Source of the DNA: Paenibacillaceae bacterium GAS479
GTDB taxonomy: Bacteria; Bacillota; Bacilli; Paenibacillales; Paenibacillaceae
DNA length: 64,000 nucleotides
NCBI GenBank assembly: GCA_900105225.1
Contig: LT629764.1
Coordinates: forward strand, 322,098 to 386,097
Direction of reading: 5' to 3'
Position 1 is the first letter of the stretch; each line of letters begins with the position of its first letter. Under the pieces are notes generated by a model. That model was not told the DNA's origin. It did no database searches and saw only the letters and a program-made list of their open reading frames with translations. Positions 32,898 to 45,577 of this stretch are shown one piece after another. The translations under genes and the position numbers were made by a program.

Positions 32898-33512
32898 ATG
32901 AAATTTCTAATCATTCAACCTAAGCTTGAAAAGAACATTGAACAGCTCGAAAGCGAATTGTTAACGCATCCTTCCGTTGATGCTGTCATTTTTCCAGAGG
33001 GTTACTTGAATGAAAATGTGGAACAAGCTTGTCATCTAGCAAAAAGCCATCAAAAGATATTAATCGGTGGACACAGAAGGTTGAGCGACAGCCCCAAGGA
33101 TAGAGCTATTATTATTAATCGCTCGGGTGAAATCGTTTTGGATCGCGCAAAGTACAGCCAAACGTCTTTTGTAATAATAGAGGGCCTCAAAATAGGGCAT
33201 ATCCTTTGTGATGAATTGGTGGTCCAAGGAGTAAAAAATGAAGATACCAGCATGGTTGACTTGATTGTTCATCCTATCGGCGTCGGTATGTTCAGCGAAG
33301 AACAATTCGAGGAATGGATAAGCGAAGCCAAAAAGATAGCGTTGACTTATAACACGATGATTATTGGCACGAGCCATGCAGACGGCTCTTTTCGAGGTAA
33401 CGATGTCTCTATTCCTATCGCTTACTGCATAGATAAAAAGGGAGAACCTATTTTCATTTCCAAAAACGATGTCCGAGCAAGGATTTTTGACAGTAAGACA
33501 CTAGACGTCTAG
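32898..33512 (+). CDS. Short nitrilase-superfamily (carbon-nitrogen hydrolase) protein
   Basis: ATG 32898 follows AAGGAGGG; an upstream in-frame ATG at 32880 overlaps that site. In the 204-residue protein the catalytic triad is apparent: Glu34 in IFPEGYL, Lys85 in DRAKYSQ and Cys104 in GHILCDEL. Strand patterns IIIGTSHADGSF and ISIPIAYCIDKKGEPI also fit the fold. Members hydrolyse amides or nitriles in the cytoplasm. It is shorter than the usual 260-280 residues, and the segment between Glu and Lys is compact. It is divergent from metNPQ and has no other partner. The substrate is unknown. Confidence 0.72.
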   Translation: MKFLIIQPKLEKNIEQLESELLTHPSVDAVIFPEGYLNENVEQACHLAKSHQKILIGGHRRLSDSPKDRAIIINRSGEIVLDRAKYSQTSFVIIEGLKIGHILCDELVVQGVKNEDTSMVDLIVHPIGVGMFSEEQFEEWISEAKKIALTYNTMIIGTSHADGSFRGNDVSIPIAYCIDKKGEPIFISKNDVRARIFDSKTLDV

Positions 33513-33904
33513 GAGAGTGTACACTATGAACCCTATCCAATATTCTAATGAAAATAATTTCAATGCCTACAAATAGGATAGTCAAATAGCCTATGTTTCG
33601 AATTATGGTAGGCAAGTTATCGATGTACTTCAGCCATGATTTTTCACTCAACATGCATTCGTGCCGTGCTGATATTTTGGATATTGTATGATAAATCATT
33701 CAAAATGGCTGGGTATAGACGACGAAAGCTGGGCTTTGTATGTTTTATCACACAAAGTGTTGAAAAGAGGCGGCTGTAAACCGAATTTTATACGATAAAT
33801 CGCACAAAAAAGTTGCATTGCCCTCGAAAACCGAGTTCCAACCCTATTCAATTCAAATCGAGAGCGAAGCACGCCCCGATGATCCTGCACAGCGCAGGAT
33901 TATT
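33513..33904. other. Gap between the nitrilase-like gene and the GNAT gene
   Basis: About 390 bases without a supported gene. A perfect 12-base palindrome CTAGACGTCTAG (33501-33512) covers the end of the nitrilase-like gene, and a small stem ATCCTGC/GCAGGAT lies near 33890-33910. Confidence 0.5.
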
Positions 33905-33931
33905 TAGAAAAAGCAAGCCGCAAGGACTTGC
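33905..33931 (-). terminator. Terminator of the GNAT gene
   Basis: Minus strand: GGCAAG and CTTGC pair around TCCTTGCGG, followed by TTTTTCT, directly after the stop codon. Confidence 0.65.
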
Positions 33932-33932
33932 C

Positions 33933-34418
33933 TTATACTTTCAATGCCATACGAACTGTTTTCCGAATATGCCCGTCATAGTTATCATCAAACTCTGTGA
34001 CAACCTCAAATTTCTTTGCTTCGTAGAACGTTCTGCCGGTTACATTTTCTTTTTTTACATTTATAAAGACTTGTTTCACCCCGTGGGAGTTGTTAATACC
34101 TTCTTGAAGTAGCGCTGAACCTATACCTTTACCTTGATTTTCTGGATAAAGATAAATAGCCGACAATTCCACTTCCCCTTCTTCACTTACAAAGGAGAAA
34201 TTGGCGAATCCGACTATTTTCCCGTTCATTTCGGCAACGTAAAGATACGAGCGTTCTAAGCGTTTAAGCATCATTTCATCACTGTAAGCAGACTGAAGGA
34301 AACGCTCTTGGAAATCAATTGGTATTATGCCATCGTAGGTGGCGTTCCAGCTCACTATTGCCACATTTTGAACTTGTTGAATATCTCCTGCTCCCATCTT
34401 GCGAACCGTTAGCTCCAT
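33933..34418 (-). CDS. GNAT-family N-acetyltransferase
   Basis: The 161-residue protein has the GNAT core: LTVRKMGAGDIQQV at the start, IVGFANFSFVSEEGEVELSAIYLYPENQGKGIGSALLQEG (acetyl-CoA loop Q/R-x-x-G-x-G/A) and VFINVKKENVTGRTFYEAKKFEVVTE. It transfers an acetyl group from acetyl-CoA to an unknown amine. ATG 34418 follows CTGGAGG. It is a single-gene transcript with no informative neighbours. Confidence 0.85.
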   Translation of the reverse strand: MELTVRKMGAGDIQQVQNVAIVSWNATYDGIIPIDFQERFLQSAYSDEMMLKRLERSYLYVAEMNGKIVGFANFSFVSEEGEVELSAIYLYPENQGKGIGSALLQEGINNSHGVKQVFINVKKENVTGRTFYEAKKFEVVTEFDDNYDGHIRKTVRMALKV

Positions 34419-34512
34419 TTCACAGAAAACCTCCAGTATATGGAATTTTCATTGATTATAACTTGAAACGAGCCTTTTGTCTCGAACGATTCGGCTTAAT
34501 CCGTGTAAAAAA

Positions 34513-34544
34513 TAACCCGATGTCTTAAAGCAGACATCGGGTTA
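34513..34544 (-). terminator. Terminator after the GH78 gene
   Basis: The stem TAACCCGATGTC/GACATCGGGTTA with an eight-base loop is followed by TTTTTTA on the minus strand. Confidence 0.88.
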
Positions 34545-34549
34545 ACCAA

Positions 34550-36979
34550 TTAAGACGATATCGTTAAGGTATGTTTGCCAGCTTCGTACGCTTTGCCATA
34601 GATAAGCCCCTTATAACCGGAAGGAATCGAAACTTCCAATTGCCAGCTTCCGGCATCTATATTCTCCAAGCTCATTCCGATTTCGCCGCCGCTGACCGGA
34701 AGCGTCGTGTTGATGCTTTCTATTCCACAGGGTTCAGGGTTCATAGAGAAGCTGCGATAGCCATTCTCAAGCGGCTTGATTCCGAATATACCCTCGTATA
34801 CAAATACAATCGGGGCTCCCCCCCAAGCATGGCTTGCACTGGAGTAAGAAACGGAACCATTCGCCTCTTCATGGAACAAAGTCCAGCGCTCCCAAAGCGT
34901 GTCTGATCCAGCATCAAGGAAAATCCCGTAACGTTCCCGGATCAGCTCAAGCGCACGCCGTGTTTCTCCCAGCTTGATCAAAGCCCTGCAGACGACCAGC
35001 ATGAAATACGGGCTTCCTTTGATGACGCTGCCGCTGGCAGCTTGCGAAAAGACACCTTTACTGATCTGCTGCAATCGCTCCCCATCCCCATGAAGCAGAA
35101 GAACTGCCAGTGCATTAGTCGGTTCGCTGATACTATCGCTCAGCACACCATCGACCATGCAATCGGCATAAGCTCCTACGCGATCATTCCAAAGCAAGGA
35201 GACAATCGACTCCTTCAACCTGGAGGCTATTTTCGTATAATACGTTTCCGCCTCTTGATCATTCAACCGCCTAGCATAACGAGCGGCCGCCTCAAGCGCC
35301 TCTACATATTGAATATTCAGGGCCGTTACGACACCGCCCCGCTGGTCATCCGGAATTGGTCCCTCCGGGCCCTCTCCCCAGTCGATGAATGGCCAGTAAG
35401 GCACGTTTTCAAGCAATCCGTCCTCATTCGTATAAGCAGAAAACCAGCGAAGCGCCTGCATAAGATTCGGCCACCACTGAGGCAGCAAGCTGCGATCCTC
35501 TGAATACAGCTCATATTCGCCGAAGGAGCTGACCCATGCCAGACAGAAGGAAGGAATCGGCGGATAGTTATGATGCCCATCCGGGTATCTCGCTTTTGTC
35601 ATTCCCATCCAATCCTGAGATTGGCCAATCTGTTCCAGCAGCTTGCGGTGCATGCTTGATTCACCCGAATAATGATAGTTAAATATCGCCTGCCAGCGGC
35701 CATCGCCCATCCATTGCTGCTGCTCTCGGCTAGACGAATCGAGGAATCCATCCTGCATGCACAGGCGCAGCGTATGGACGGAAATATCCCAAATCTGACG
35801 GAGTTTATCATCATTACAATGAAAATCAGCTACGGTTGTTAGCGGGGATCTTCTCGTCCGCAGGCCAACCCGTTCAATCGTGACAGGGCCGCTGGAGTTG
35901 CGCACCGTGAGCTGGATAAAGCGACAAGCACGCCAAACGAAAGCTGATTCTAGCTCCTGAACGCCTCCAGCTAAAATAAAGCGGTCGATCGACCGGTTGT
36001 TTGAAAGATTGATCAACGCTTTGCCTTTCCATAGTTGCTCGGCGTATACGACATCCACGACATCACCTTCCGAGCCGGACACGCGAAGCTGCAAATATCC
36101 CGCATCCATGCCGCCCATGTCGAACGTAATAACTGAAGCTCTCCCTTCCGGCGACGTTTCCAAAACAACCTCATCGCGGAACGGTTCAGCCGTTATGCTC
36201 ATCTCCATACTGGATTGTTCCGCTAAAATTTGATGATGCAGCTTGTCCACCGGCCTGCTATGCTCCGCAAGCTCTCCTCTCGCCGCTATCGCAACAGCGT
36301 TTTTTTTACCTTCTTCGAGCAGTGGAATGCTGCGCGGAATCCAGTTCCAAAATGGAGACAATTGAATCCCCCGGCCTTTTGCATTTTGCCAATCGCTGTC
36401 GTTGTATTCCAGCCCTTCCCATCCCGAGAGCGCCAGTCTCGAATCATAGACTTCTATCGGTCCCTGGCATCCATTGATTCGCGGCGCTGCACTGTCGTAA
36501 GCATCGGCATGTTTGCACCTCCAGCTCTCATCGCTTGAAATAACACTATGTTCACCGCTCGCGAACGCCAAATTCGCTTCCACAACGAGTGCAGGAATCC
36601 GGTGAATCGACTGGCCTGTTCCATATCCATAGTGCAGAGCGTGCACGGCAATTATATTTTTACCCGATTGAATAAACGACGTTATATCAATTTCGTCCAC
36701 ATACTGCCACCTTGGATCGCTGCGGCCTGGTCCTCTTCCCGCGTATTCGCCATTTACGAATAGCTGGTACTTGGAGTCGGCAAAGATTCGAATACGAGCT
36801 TCTTCCAGCCCTTCGGATGCGTCGAACGTCTTCCGAAAATAACAAAAGGCGTTTTTGGGCTGCTCGAAGTGGGTCTCCACATCTTTAGGATGCCAAATGA
36901 TTTTTGTCGAGTTTGACCATACAATCCTCTCCGAGTAGTCCTTGGCAGCTTCAAATCTCGGAAATGTAACGCTTTTCAT
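34550..36979 (-). CDS. Family 78 glycoside hydrolase, alpha-L-rhamnosidase-like
   Basis: This 809-residue enzyme lacks a signal peptide and probably acts in the cytoplasm on small rhamnosides. The N-terminal beta domains include FCYFRKTFD and FVNGEYAGRGPGRSDPRWQYVDEIDIT. The catalytic (alpha/alpha)6 barrel contains DGFLDSSSREQQQWMGDGRW (Asp414, Glu419, Asp426), matching the D-x-x-R-E-R-x-G-W-x-G-D signature with Gln at two positions. SHAWGGAPIVFVYEGIFGIKP and the C-terminal beta sheet domain also fit. ATG 36979 follows GGAGGGAAG. No transporter or regulator is adjacent. Other GH78-like specificities are possible. Confidence 0.82.
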   Translation of the reverse strand: MKSVTFPRFEAAKDYSERIVWSNSTKIIWHPKDVETHFEQPKNAFCYFRKTFDASEGLEEARIRIFADSKYQLFVNGEYAGRGPGRSDPRWQYVDEIDITSFIQSGKNIIAVHALHYGYGTGQSIHRIPALVVEANLAFASGEHSVISSDESWRCKHADAYDSAAPRINGCQGPIEVYDSRLALSGWEGLEYNDSDWQNAKGRGIQLSPFWNWIPRSIPLLEEGKKNAVAIAARGELAEHSRPVDKLHHQILAEQSSMEMSITAEPFRDEVVLETSPEGRASVITFDMGGMDAGYLQLRVSGSEGDVVDVVYAEQLWKGKALINLSNNRSIDRFILAGGVQELESAFVWRACRFIQLTVRNSSGPVTIERVGLRTRRSPLTTVADFHCNDDKLRQIWDISVHTLRLCMQDGFLDSSSREQQQWMGDGRWQAIFNYHYSGESSMHRKLLEQIGQSQDWMGMTKARYPDGHHNYPPIPSFCLAWVSSFGEYELYSEDRSLLPQWWPNLMQALRWFSAYTNEDGLLENVPYWPFIDWGEGPEGPIPDDQRGGVVTALNIQYVEALEAAARYARRLNDQEAETYYTKIASRLKESIVSLLWNDRVGAYADCMVDGVLSDSISEPTNALAVLLLHGDGERLQQISKGVFSQAASGSVIKGSPYFMLVVCRALIKLGETRRALELIRERYGIFLDAGSDTLWERWTLFHEEANGSVSYSSASHAWGGAPIVFVYEGIFGIKPLENGYRSFSMNPEPCGIESINTTLPVSGGEIGMSLENIDAGSWQLEVSIPSGYKGLIYGKAYEAGKHTLTISS

Positions 36980-37395
36980 TTTGCTCTTCCCTCCGTGGAA
37001 ACAGCCGGCTGCTAGCCGGCCCGTTAAATTGTCAGTTCAAGGTTTTTAAACAATAGGGAATCCATCAGCCCTTTATGAGAATGGCTTCGGCTAATTTCTT
37101 AATGTATTTTAACAATAAACCCACTCTAGCGCTCGACATTTTTTGAGCTTTTCCGATGTTTTTTGTCTGTCGTTGTTCATACCGTTATTATACCGCGATG
37201 GAATATTACCTTTTTTCATATCTTTGAAAGTTAGTCCAAAATCTTTGGGGATCGAGGAAATAAGGAATTTTAGTTCAGCGTATCCCTTGCGTACACATGC
37301 CTAAAATTGAAAACTCTAGATATTTGCCCTTCCTGGATACCGTCCCATGGAATATATCAAATAATATCCATCCCAGTAACACAGGAGGTGCAGCT
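36980..37395. other. Divergent intergenic region between GH78 and the surface protein
   Basis: No gene is supported. An AGCCGGCTGCTAGCCGGC hairpin lies at about 37003-37020 in the GH78 leader. The in-frame extension of the surface protein from 37297 lacks a ribosome binding site and is treated as untranslated. Confidence 0.5.
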
Positions 37396-40788
<3,393 letters not shown>

Positions 40789-40806
40789 GCTATGTAAAGT
40801 GTTCCT

Positions 40807-40853
40807 AACGGTACGGTCTGGCGGAAGCCAGTTCGTACCGTTTGTTTTCTTTT
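40807..40853 (+). terminator. Terminator after the surface protein gene
   Basis: AACGGTACG pairs with CGTACCGTT and inner CTGGC with GCCAG around GGAA, followed by TGTTTTCTTTT. Confidence 0.9.
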
Positions 40854-41069
40854 CTCATTTGTTTAAACGACTAAAATTGCTCAGTCTGGTACGGTCATTT
40901 TTCCTGGCTCCGTTACAGTCATTTTTTTGGAATGACACCCTGTTCGTCCATGAAGTCCATTCGCAGATGGATTTTAATTCCTGCAAAGTAAGTCGGCGCA
41001 AGCCATTTACCAAATCAAAAAAGAAAGTTATGAAAATTCAGTTAATAATAACGAAACGCAAGTGAGAAA

Positions 41070-42293
41070 TTAAGTATATGATTCTTCACTAGCCCCATCA
41101 ATGAACCTAAAATAAGGAATAATGATTCCGATTAAAGATACTATAGCTATAATCATACCAATAATAATATATAAGATTCGAATATCCCATAGTTCACTCA
41201 AAAGCCCTCCCGCTAATACACCAATTGGCATTACTCCTCGAGTAATCAATGAACGAACAGAAAATATTTTACCCATCAAATGATTAGGAACCGTTTCCTG
41301 AAGAATAGATATATTGTGATTATTAAAAAAGGCCATGGCTATTCCAGCAATTATCTCCGTCAACACAGCTAGATAAATAGAGTTAGTGATACCGAGATTG
41401 ATGTAGGTTAATCCTCCGACCGTTAAAGATCCCAACATAAAAAGCCTTCTATTTCCGCTCTTCAATTTTATTTGTCCTACAAGCAAACTGCCTAATACAT
41501 AACCTAATGGGAATGAAGCCATAAAATATCCATAAACAGCATAATCTTGATTCAACACTTCATTTATGTAAGGTAGATTTATGACCATAGCAACACCAAC
41601 ACCAAACTGTACAAACGCTAAAAATATACCTAGCCACACAATAGTTTTATTTTTAAAAAAGTAGCTGATTCCCTCTACAAACTGCTCAGCCCAACTTTTT
41701 CTAATTGGTTGTATATTTCTTTCTTCCTTTACCCCCAAGATTAAAAGTCCACTCGAGCTAAGTAATACGCAAATTAAACCTAATGTTAAGTCAATGCCTA
41801 TATAATTAATTATAATTCCGGCAACAACGGGAGCCAAAAAGGTCATCAAACGATTCATGCCATCTACATAAGCATATGCATGAATCAATTGTTCTTTAGG
41901 AACAATGGTTGGTAAAATGGCTTGATTGGCCGGTACGTATAAAGGTGTTATTAAACCTATGCTAACTTGAACAATATAAATATGCCATGGAGCGATTGAA
42001 CTTGTCATATATCCAACTAACGGGATAAGAAATATTAAAACTCGACTCCACAATGTAAAAACCATGATCCATTTTCTACTCCATTTATCTATATACGGTC
42101 CTATAAACAATTGAAGGGCTAAAGAAGGTAAAAAGTATAATAACCACATACTACTCAGTGCCAGAGGAGATCCGGTTAATTGATAGACAATCAAAGAATT
42201 GCAAAATGTACCAAATGCACCTCCTAATTCAGATGTTGCGTTACCAAGCCATATAGCTATAAAAGATTTATTTTTAAAAAGGTTCACCCTCAT
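41070..42293 (-). CDS. Major facilitator superfamily exporter (macrolide-efflux-like)
   Basis: The 407-residue protein has about 12 membrane helices. The start FKNKSFIAIWLGNATSELGGAFGTFCNSLIVYQLTGSPLALSS and FIGPYIDKWSRKWIMVFTLWSRV are typical of the MefA/multidrug MFS group. It probably exports a small toxic compound. It lies 18 bases downstream of the ArsR-type regulator gene and is strongly AT-rich compared with the region before 40.8 kb, a sign of horizontal acquisition. The substrate is unknown. Confidence 0.8.
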   Translation of the reverse strand: MRVNLFKNKSFIAIWLGNATSELGGAFGTFCNSLIVYQLTGSPLALSSMWLLYFLPSLALQLFIGPYIDKWSRKWIMVFTLWSRVLIFLIPLVGYMTSSIAPWHIYIVQVSIGLITPLYVPANQAILPTIVPKEQLIHAYAYVDGMNRLMTFLAPVVAGIIINYIGIDLTLGLICVLLSSSGLLILGVKEERNIQPIRKSWAEQFVEGISYFFKNKTIVWLGIFLAFVQFGVGVAMVINLPYINEVLNQDYAVYGYFMASFPLGYVLGSLLVGQIKLKSGNRRLFMLGSLTVGGLTYINLGITNSIYLAVLTEIIAGIAMAFFNNHNISILQETVPNHLMGKIFSVRSLITRGVMPIGVLAGGLLSELWDIRILYIIIGMIIAIVSLIGIIIPYFRFIDGASEESYT

Positions 42294-42311
42294 CCCATTC
42301 CCCCAATCATA

Positions 42312-43358
42312 TTATTTATTTTCTAAATACAACTCCAGATCAGTTGTTAACGCTTTAACTGCCCCACTATTCAAAGCGTACTTTGAATCCTGGATACGAA
42401 CTAATTGTGCTGATCTCAAAATCTTCAAGTGATGATGAATCGTTGATTTCCCTAATTCCAATCTATCTGTGATTTCTTGTAGCGAAGCGTTATTACCAGA
42501 TAATATTTTAATTATTTTTAATCTCACTTCATCACCAAGCGCTTTATATTTCAAAACTAAAAAGTTACTTGGCATAAGCTTGTCTGAAGGTGATAAACTT
42601 TCATTAGAAACGGGGTAGTAAAATACTTTGCAACCTTCGATATCTGCGGTTAAATTCCATGGCCTATAAATATAATGAGGAATTAAAAGAACTTTGAATA
42701 CACTTGGCTCTGGCACATAGTTAATACCTGAAGTCGCCCATTCCACAAACTCTTCCGGATGCATTTTTTCTTGCAGGGATTGTTTATTGGATATATCCGT
42801 TTTCAAAATAGTATTAATTAATTCTATTTCAGGCTCGATTACTTCTATAAACCACGCCTCGATAAGATCAGTTAGATGTTGTTTTAATAGTGCCGAATCT
42901 GCATGACAGATAAATTGAATGTAAGCTGGAAAAAAAGCATTTTCTTGGCTTAGTTCTATCAACTGAAGGATTGCTTCTTCGTCCCATTGTGAAGCTTTTT
43001 CTCTTAATTTTTGATTATCATGACCTGTAAAAGGAATGCAAATATATTTCAATTGTTTTGGAGAGAGATGTTTAATAAAATCCTTGAACTCGCCAATCGA
43101 CGAAAAGTCACTTTCATGCAACAGTTGGAGTAAAGCTTTCCAAGTATTATTTTTCTCTACAAACTCTAGTTCCAATAGTAGATTTTCTGATAAGCTTTGC
43201 TTCAACTCGTTCCAATATGACAGAGGTCTTTCCAAAGAATCCAGCAAAGAAGTATTGGTTATCGCTGCAATACCTAACGCACACTCCCATAGCGGAGAGC
43301 CCTTTATTTCCACCTTATAAGTTTCACTCTTTTTGCTTGAAGTCGAGTAAATGTTCAT
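42312..43358 (-). CDS. ArsR-type winged-helix regulator with long N-terminal domain
   Basis: ATG 43358 follows AAGGAGG; an in-frame start at 43379 overlaps it. In this 348-residue protein the last 80 residues form an ArsR helix-turn-helix (FLVLKYKALGDEVRLKIIKILSGNNASLQEITDRLELGKSTIHHHLKILRSAQLV). The first 260 residues are a helical domain of unknown ligand, not seen in small ArsR proteins but found in larger DUF5937/ArsR-like regulators. It shares an operon with the MFS exporter and probably controls it. The AT-rich composition matches the exporter. Confidence 0.78.
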   Translation of the reverse strand: MNIYSTSSKKSETYKVEIKGSPLWECALGIAAITNTSLLDSLERPLSYWNELKQSLSENLLLELEFVEKNNTWKALLQLLHESDFSSIGEFKDFIKHLSPKQLKYICIPFTGHDNQKLREKASQWDEEAILQLIELSQENAFFPAYIQFICHADSALLKQHLTDLIEAWFIEVIEPEIELINTILKTDISNKQSLQEKMHPEEFVEWATSGINYVPEPSVFKVLLIPHYIYRPWNLTADIEGCKVFYYPVSNESLSPSDKLMPSNFLVLKYKALGDEVRLKIIKILSGNNASLQEITDRLELGKSTIHHHLKILRSAQLVRIQDSKYALNSGAVKALTTDLELYLENK

Positions 43359-43701
43359 GATCAACCTCCTTAGAGGCATTCTATAATATTAGAATATAAA
43401 ATTCAATATTTTTCGAATCATAGCTCTCGACTGAAAATGCTGAAGATCTATTCAGGCGGACAATCGTTGAGCCTAGATTTATTCAAAGTTTGTCAGAAGT
43501 ATTTAGAGGATCCGGAAAAACTTCGCATATGTACAAAACAATCGCTAATTCCCACATTAGAGATAAACACAGATGAAGCAGACTTGGATTGTTATGCAAA
43601 AAAAATCCTTAATTTCGATTCCGTTCTTTACCGGGTCTGATCTTATTCGCTGCACGAACACAGCCGTGACCCCGTTCCTTACGGAGCGAAGCCACGGCCG
43701 T
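43359..43701. other. Gap upstream of the ArsR-type gene
   Basis: The AT-rich part (to about 43640) probably holds the regulator promoter. The imperfect GC-rich hairpin near 43660-43705 (GCCGTG/CACGGC arms) may terminate the isomerase transcript. The 43437-43640 frame has no good ribosome binding site. Confidence 0.45.
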
Positions 43702-44609
43702 TTATTCATTAACACGCTTCCATAATGATCGAGCAAGCCTTGCAAACAGCAGAGACTGCGACCAGCGGTCGCTTGCTTCCCGCTTCGCTCCGTCTTGACC
43801 GCGCAGCGTAATCGCATACGGCGGCGGACCGAGCTCGCATACAAACGGCAGCATGTCGCCAGCCCGCGCCGACTGGCGCCAGTTGCGCATTCCGCAGAGC
43901 CACCAGTTCAGGAAATGGCTTAACATCGGCTCTTCTGCCTCGCTTCTGGCCACTTTTCAACGATGTTCTCATCCAATGGTATCTCGATCTGCACCTGCTC
44001 CCCGTTCGATACTCGCGCGTGAATGCTCTTCGTCCGTGTGAGCAAACTTTGCAGCAGCAGCTCAGCTTCGTCCGATACGCTGCACATTTCTCCTGCAACG
44101 ACATAATGGGAGAAGTCGATCGTGAGCTCCAGCTCGGGAAGGCTGCGCACATACTCCACCGTTCGCAGCAGATCCTGCGTAATCGTTCCGCGATGCGTTT
44201 CAATATACGTCGGCATCGCCGCAGTCCGCGACAGCTTCACCATGTCACCAAGCATCCGCTCTGCCGGCTCATCAGTCAAAAACGGCTTCAAAACCTGAAC
44301 ATTCACAAAGTCGACCTTGCCGAAGCTTTTCGCTTTATGCAGAAATTCGCTCAGTTCCTTCGCCGATCTCAAATGAGCGGTAACGCTAAAAGAAAGACCG
44401 TATCGTTCCAGCAAACGGTGCCAGAGCTCATTCTCTTCACCTTCCGGGAGCATGCCGTGAATGCCGTCATAACCCGCTTCGGCGATGCGCCGCATCTTTT
44501 CCTCGATACTCCGTTCGCCGCCGCCCTCGTCGCCCAATCCTGTCATTCCCCACCAGGACATCAACACCTCAAGCCGCGGTTCAGACTTAGTGCGCATATG
44601 GCGACTCAT
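43702..44609 (-). pseudogene. Sugar phosphate isomerase/epimerase (TIM barrel), frameshifted
   Basis: The reading frame from ATG 44609 (GTGGAG upstream) encodes a xylose-isomerase-like TIM barrel: EVLMSWWGMTGLGD, EEKMRRIAEAGYDGIHGML, PTYIETHRGTITQDLLRT and LTIDFSHYVVAGEM. It stops at about 43920 with WPEARQKSRC. The natural continuation is in another frame: EAEEPMLSHFLNWWLCGMRNW, PFVCELGPPPYAITLRGQDG and SDRWSQSLLFARLARSLWKRV, ending at 43702. The shift lies between about 43925 and 43965 and fits loss of one base. It may be a real mutation or a sequencing error. It overlaps the end of the PhyH gene by 23 bases, so both belong to one operon. Confidence 0.8.
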
Positions 44610-45396
44610 GTTCCACTCCGCAAGGGCCACCATCGGGATTGGACTCCAGTTCTAAGGTGGTCCCATCGCCACGATAAAGCGGGTTGTAATGCGATCCTAT
44701 GCGGGTAGCCGAAGCGTTTGCATAGTGGCATATAAAAGATCGGCGAAAACGATCCTTTGTTTTATTGCGGTAGGAGCCGTGAATCAGATTACCATTGAAA
44801 AAGAGCACATCCCCACGCTCCAGCACCGCTGGAACCGCCTTTTGCTCCTTTGGCGGCTTTACATAATGCTTCGTGAATGACTCTTTATCGTCCGATTCAT
44901 CAGGACAAACGATGTCGTATGTGCTCGTTTTGGGCACGACTAGCAGCCCGCCGTTCTCTTCATCCGCCCGATCAACCGCCGTCCATGCGGCGATACAGTT
45001 GCCCGGCTCAACCTTTAAATAAAAATTATCCTGATGTAATGCCTGCCCGCGCGCGCCGGGAGGTTTATAGTAAAACATGCTCTGAGCTGCCAGAGGCTCC
45101 TCTTCATATAAATCGGTTAATACCTCCAGCACCGGCTGGTGCAGCATATACCGCTTCGCGGTATTATTGAAACGATGCGGATGCATCACCCGAGGATAAC
45201 GCCTCAAAGGATCGCCCGATTCCTGCTGCAACTCTGGCTCAAAGTACCCTGGAACTACCTGTTGGCTGATGTCCTCAAAGGTCCGTTCCAACTCCGAGAG
45301 ATCTTCCTCCGTAAACAAGTTTTTGACAATCACATAACCTTCCGTTGCAAACATCTGCTTCTGCTCGTCTGTCAGCACACGAAGCTTATAGCTCAT
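44587..45396 (-). CDS. Phytanoyl-CoA dioxygenase (PhyH) family Fe(II)/2-oxoglutarate oxygenase
   Basis: In this 269-residue protein the iron-binding facial triad is visible: His121 and Asp123 in ALHQDNFYL, and His206 in NGNLIHGSYRN, with Arg218/219 nearby for 2-oxoglutarate. The N-terminal EGYVIVKNLFTEEDLSELE is also typical. It would hydroxylate an unknown small molecule. ATG 45396 follows GGGAGGG. The neighbouring sugar-phosphate isomerase-like gene and divergent AraC regulator suggest a carbohydrate-related pathway; Paenibacillus genomes often carry such PhyH-isomerase pairs. Confidence 0.85.
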   Translation of the reverse strand: MSYKLRVLTDEQKQMFATEGYVIVKNLFTEEDLSELERTFEDISQQVVPGYFEPELQQESGDPLRRYPRVMHPHRFNNTAKRYMLHQPVLEVLTDLYEEEPLAAQSMFYYKPPGARGQALHQDNFYLKVEPGNCIAAWTAVDRADEENGGLLVVPKTSTYDIVCPDESDDKESFTKHYVKPPKEQKAVPAVLERGDVLFFNGNLIHGSYRNKTKDRFRRSFICHYANASATRIGSHYNPLYRGDGTTLELESNPDGGPCGVEHESPYAH

Positions 45397-45577
45397 ATGC
45401 GAGCCCTCCCTATCCTGCGGTATAACCTCAGTATACGGCTGTCAGGCCGTATTGCAGAAGGAAGAATGCTGCTGATTATTCATACGATTCTGCTATTTTT
45501 GCAAAATGTACTTGTGCGCACCAGACCCTTCAAATAAGCTAATCTTAACCATCTCAAAGTTAAAAAGGATGAATGCC

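Noticed and set aside
40799-41065. Small plus-strand frame after the surface protein gene
   Set aside because: It runs through the terminator hairpin, has no ribosome binding site, and its sequence is featureless.
43557-44203. Minus-strand frames overlapping the isomerase pseudogene, as separate genes
   Set aside because: Only the frame continuing PFVCELGPPPYAIT fits the protein family; the others are shadows.
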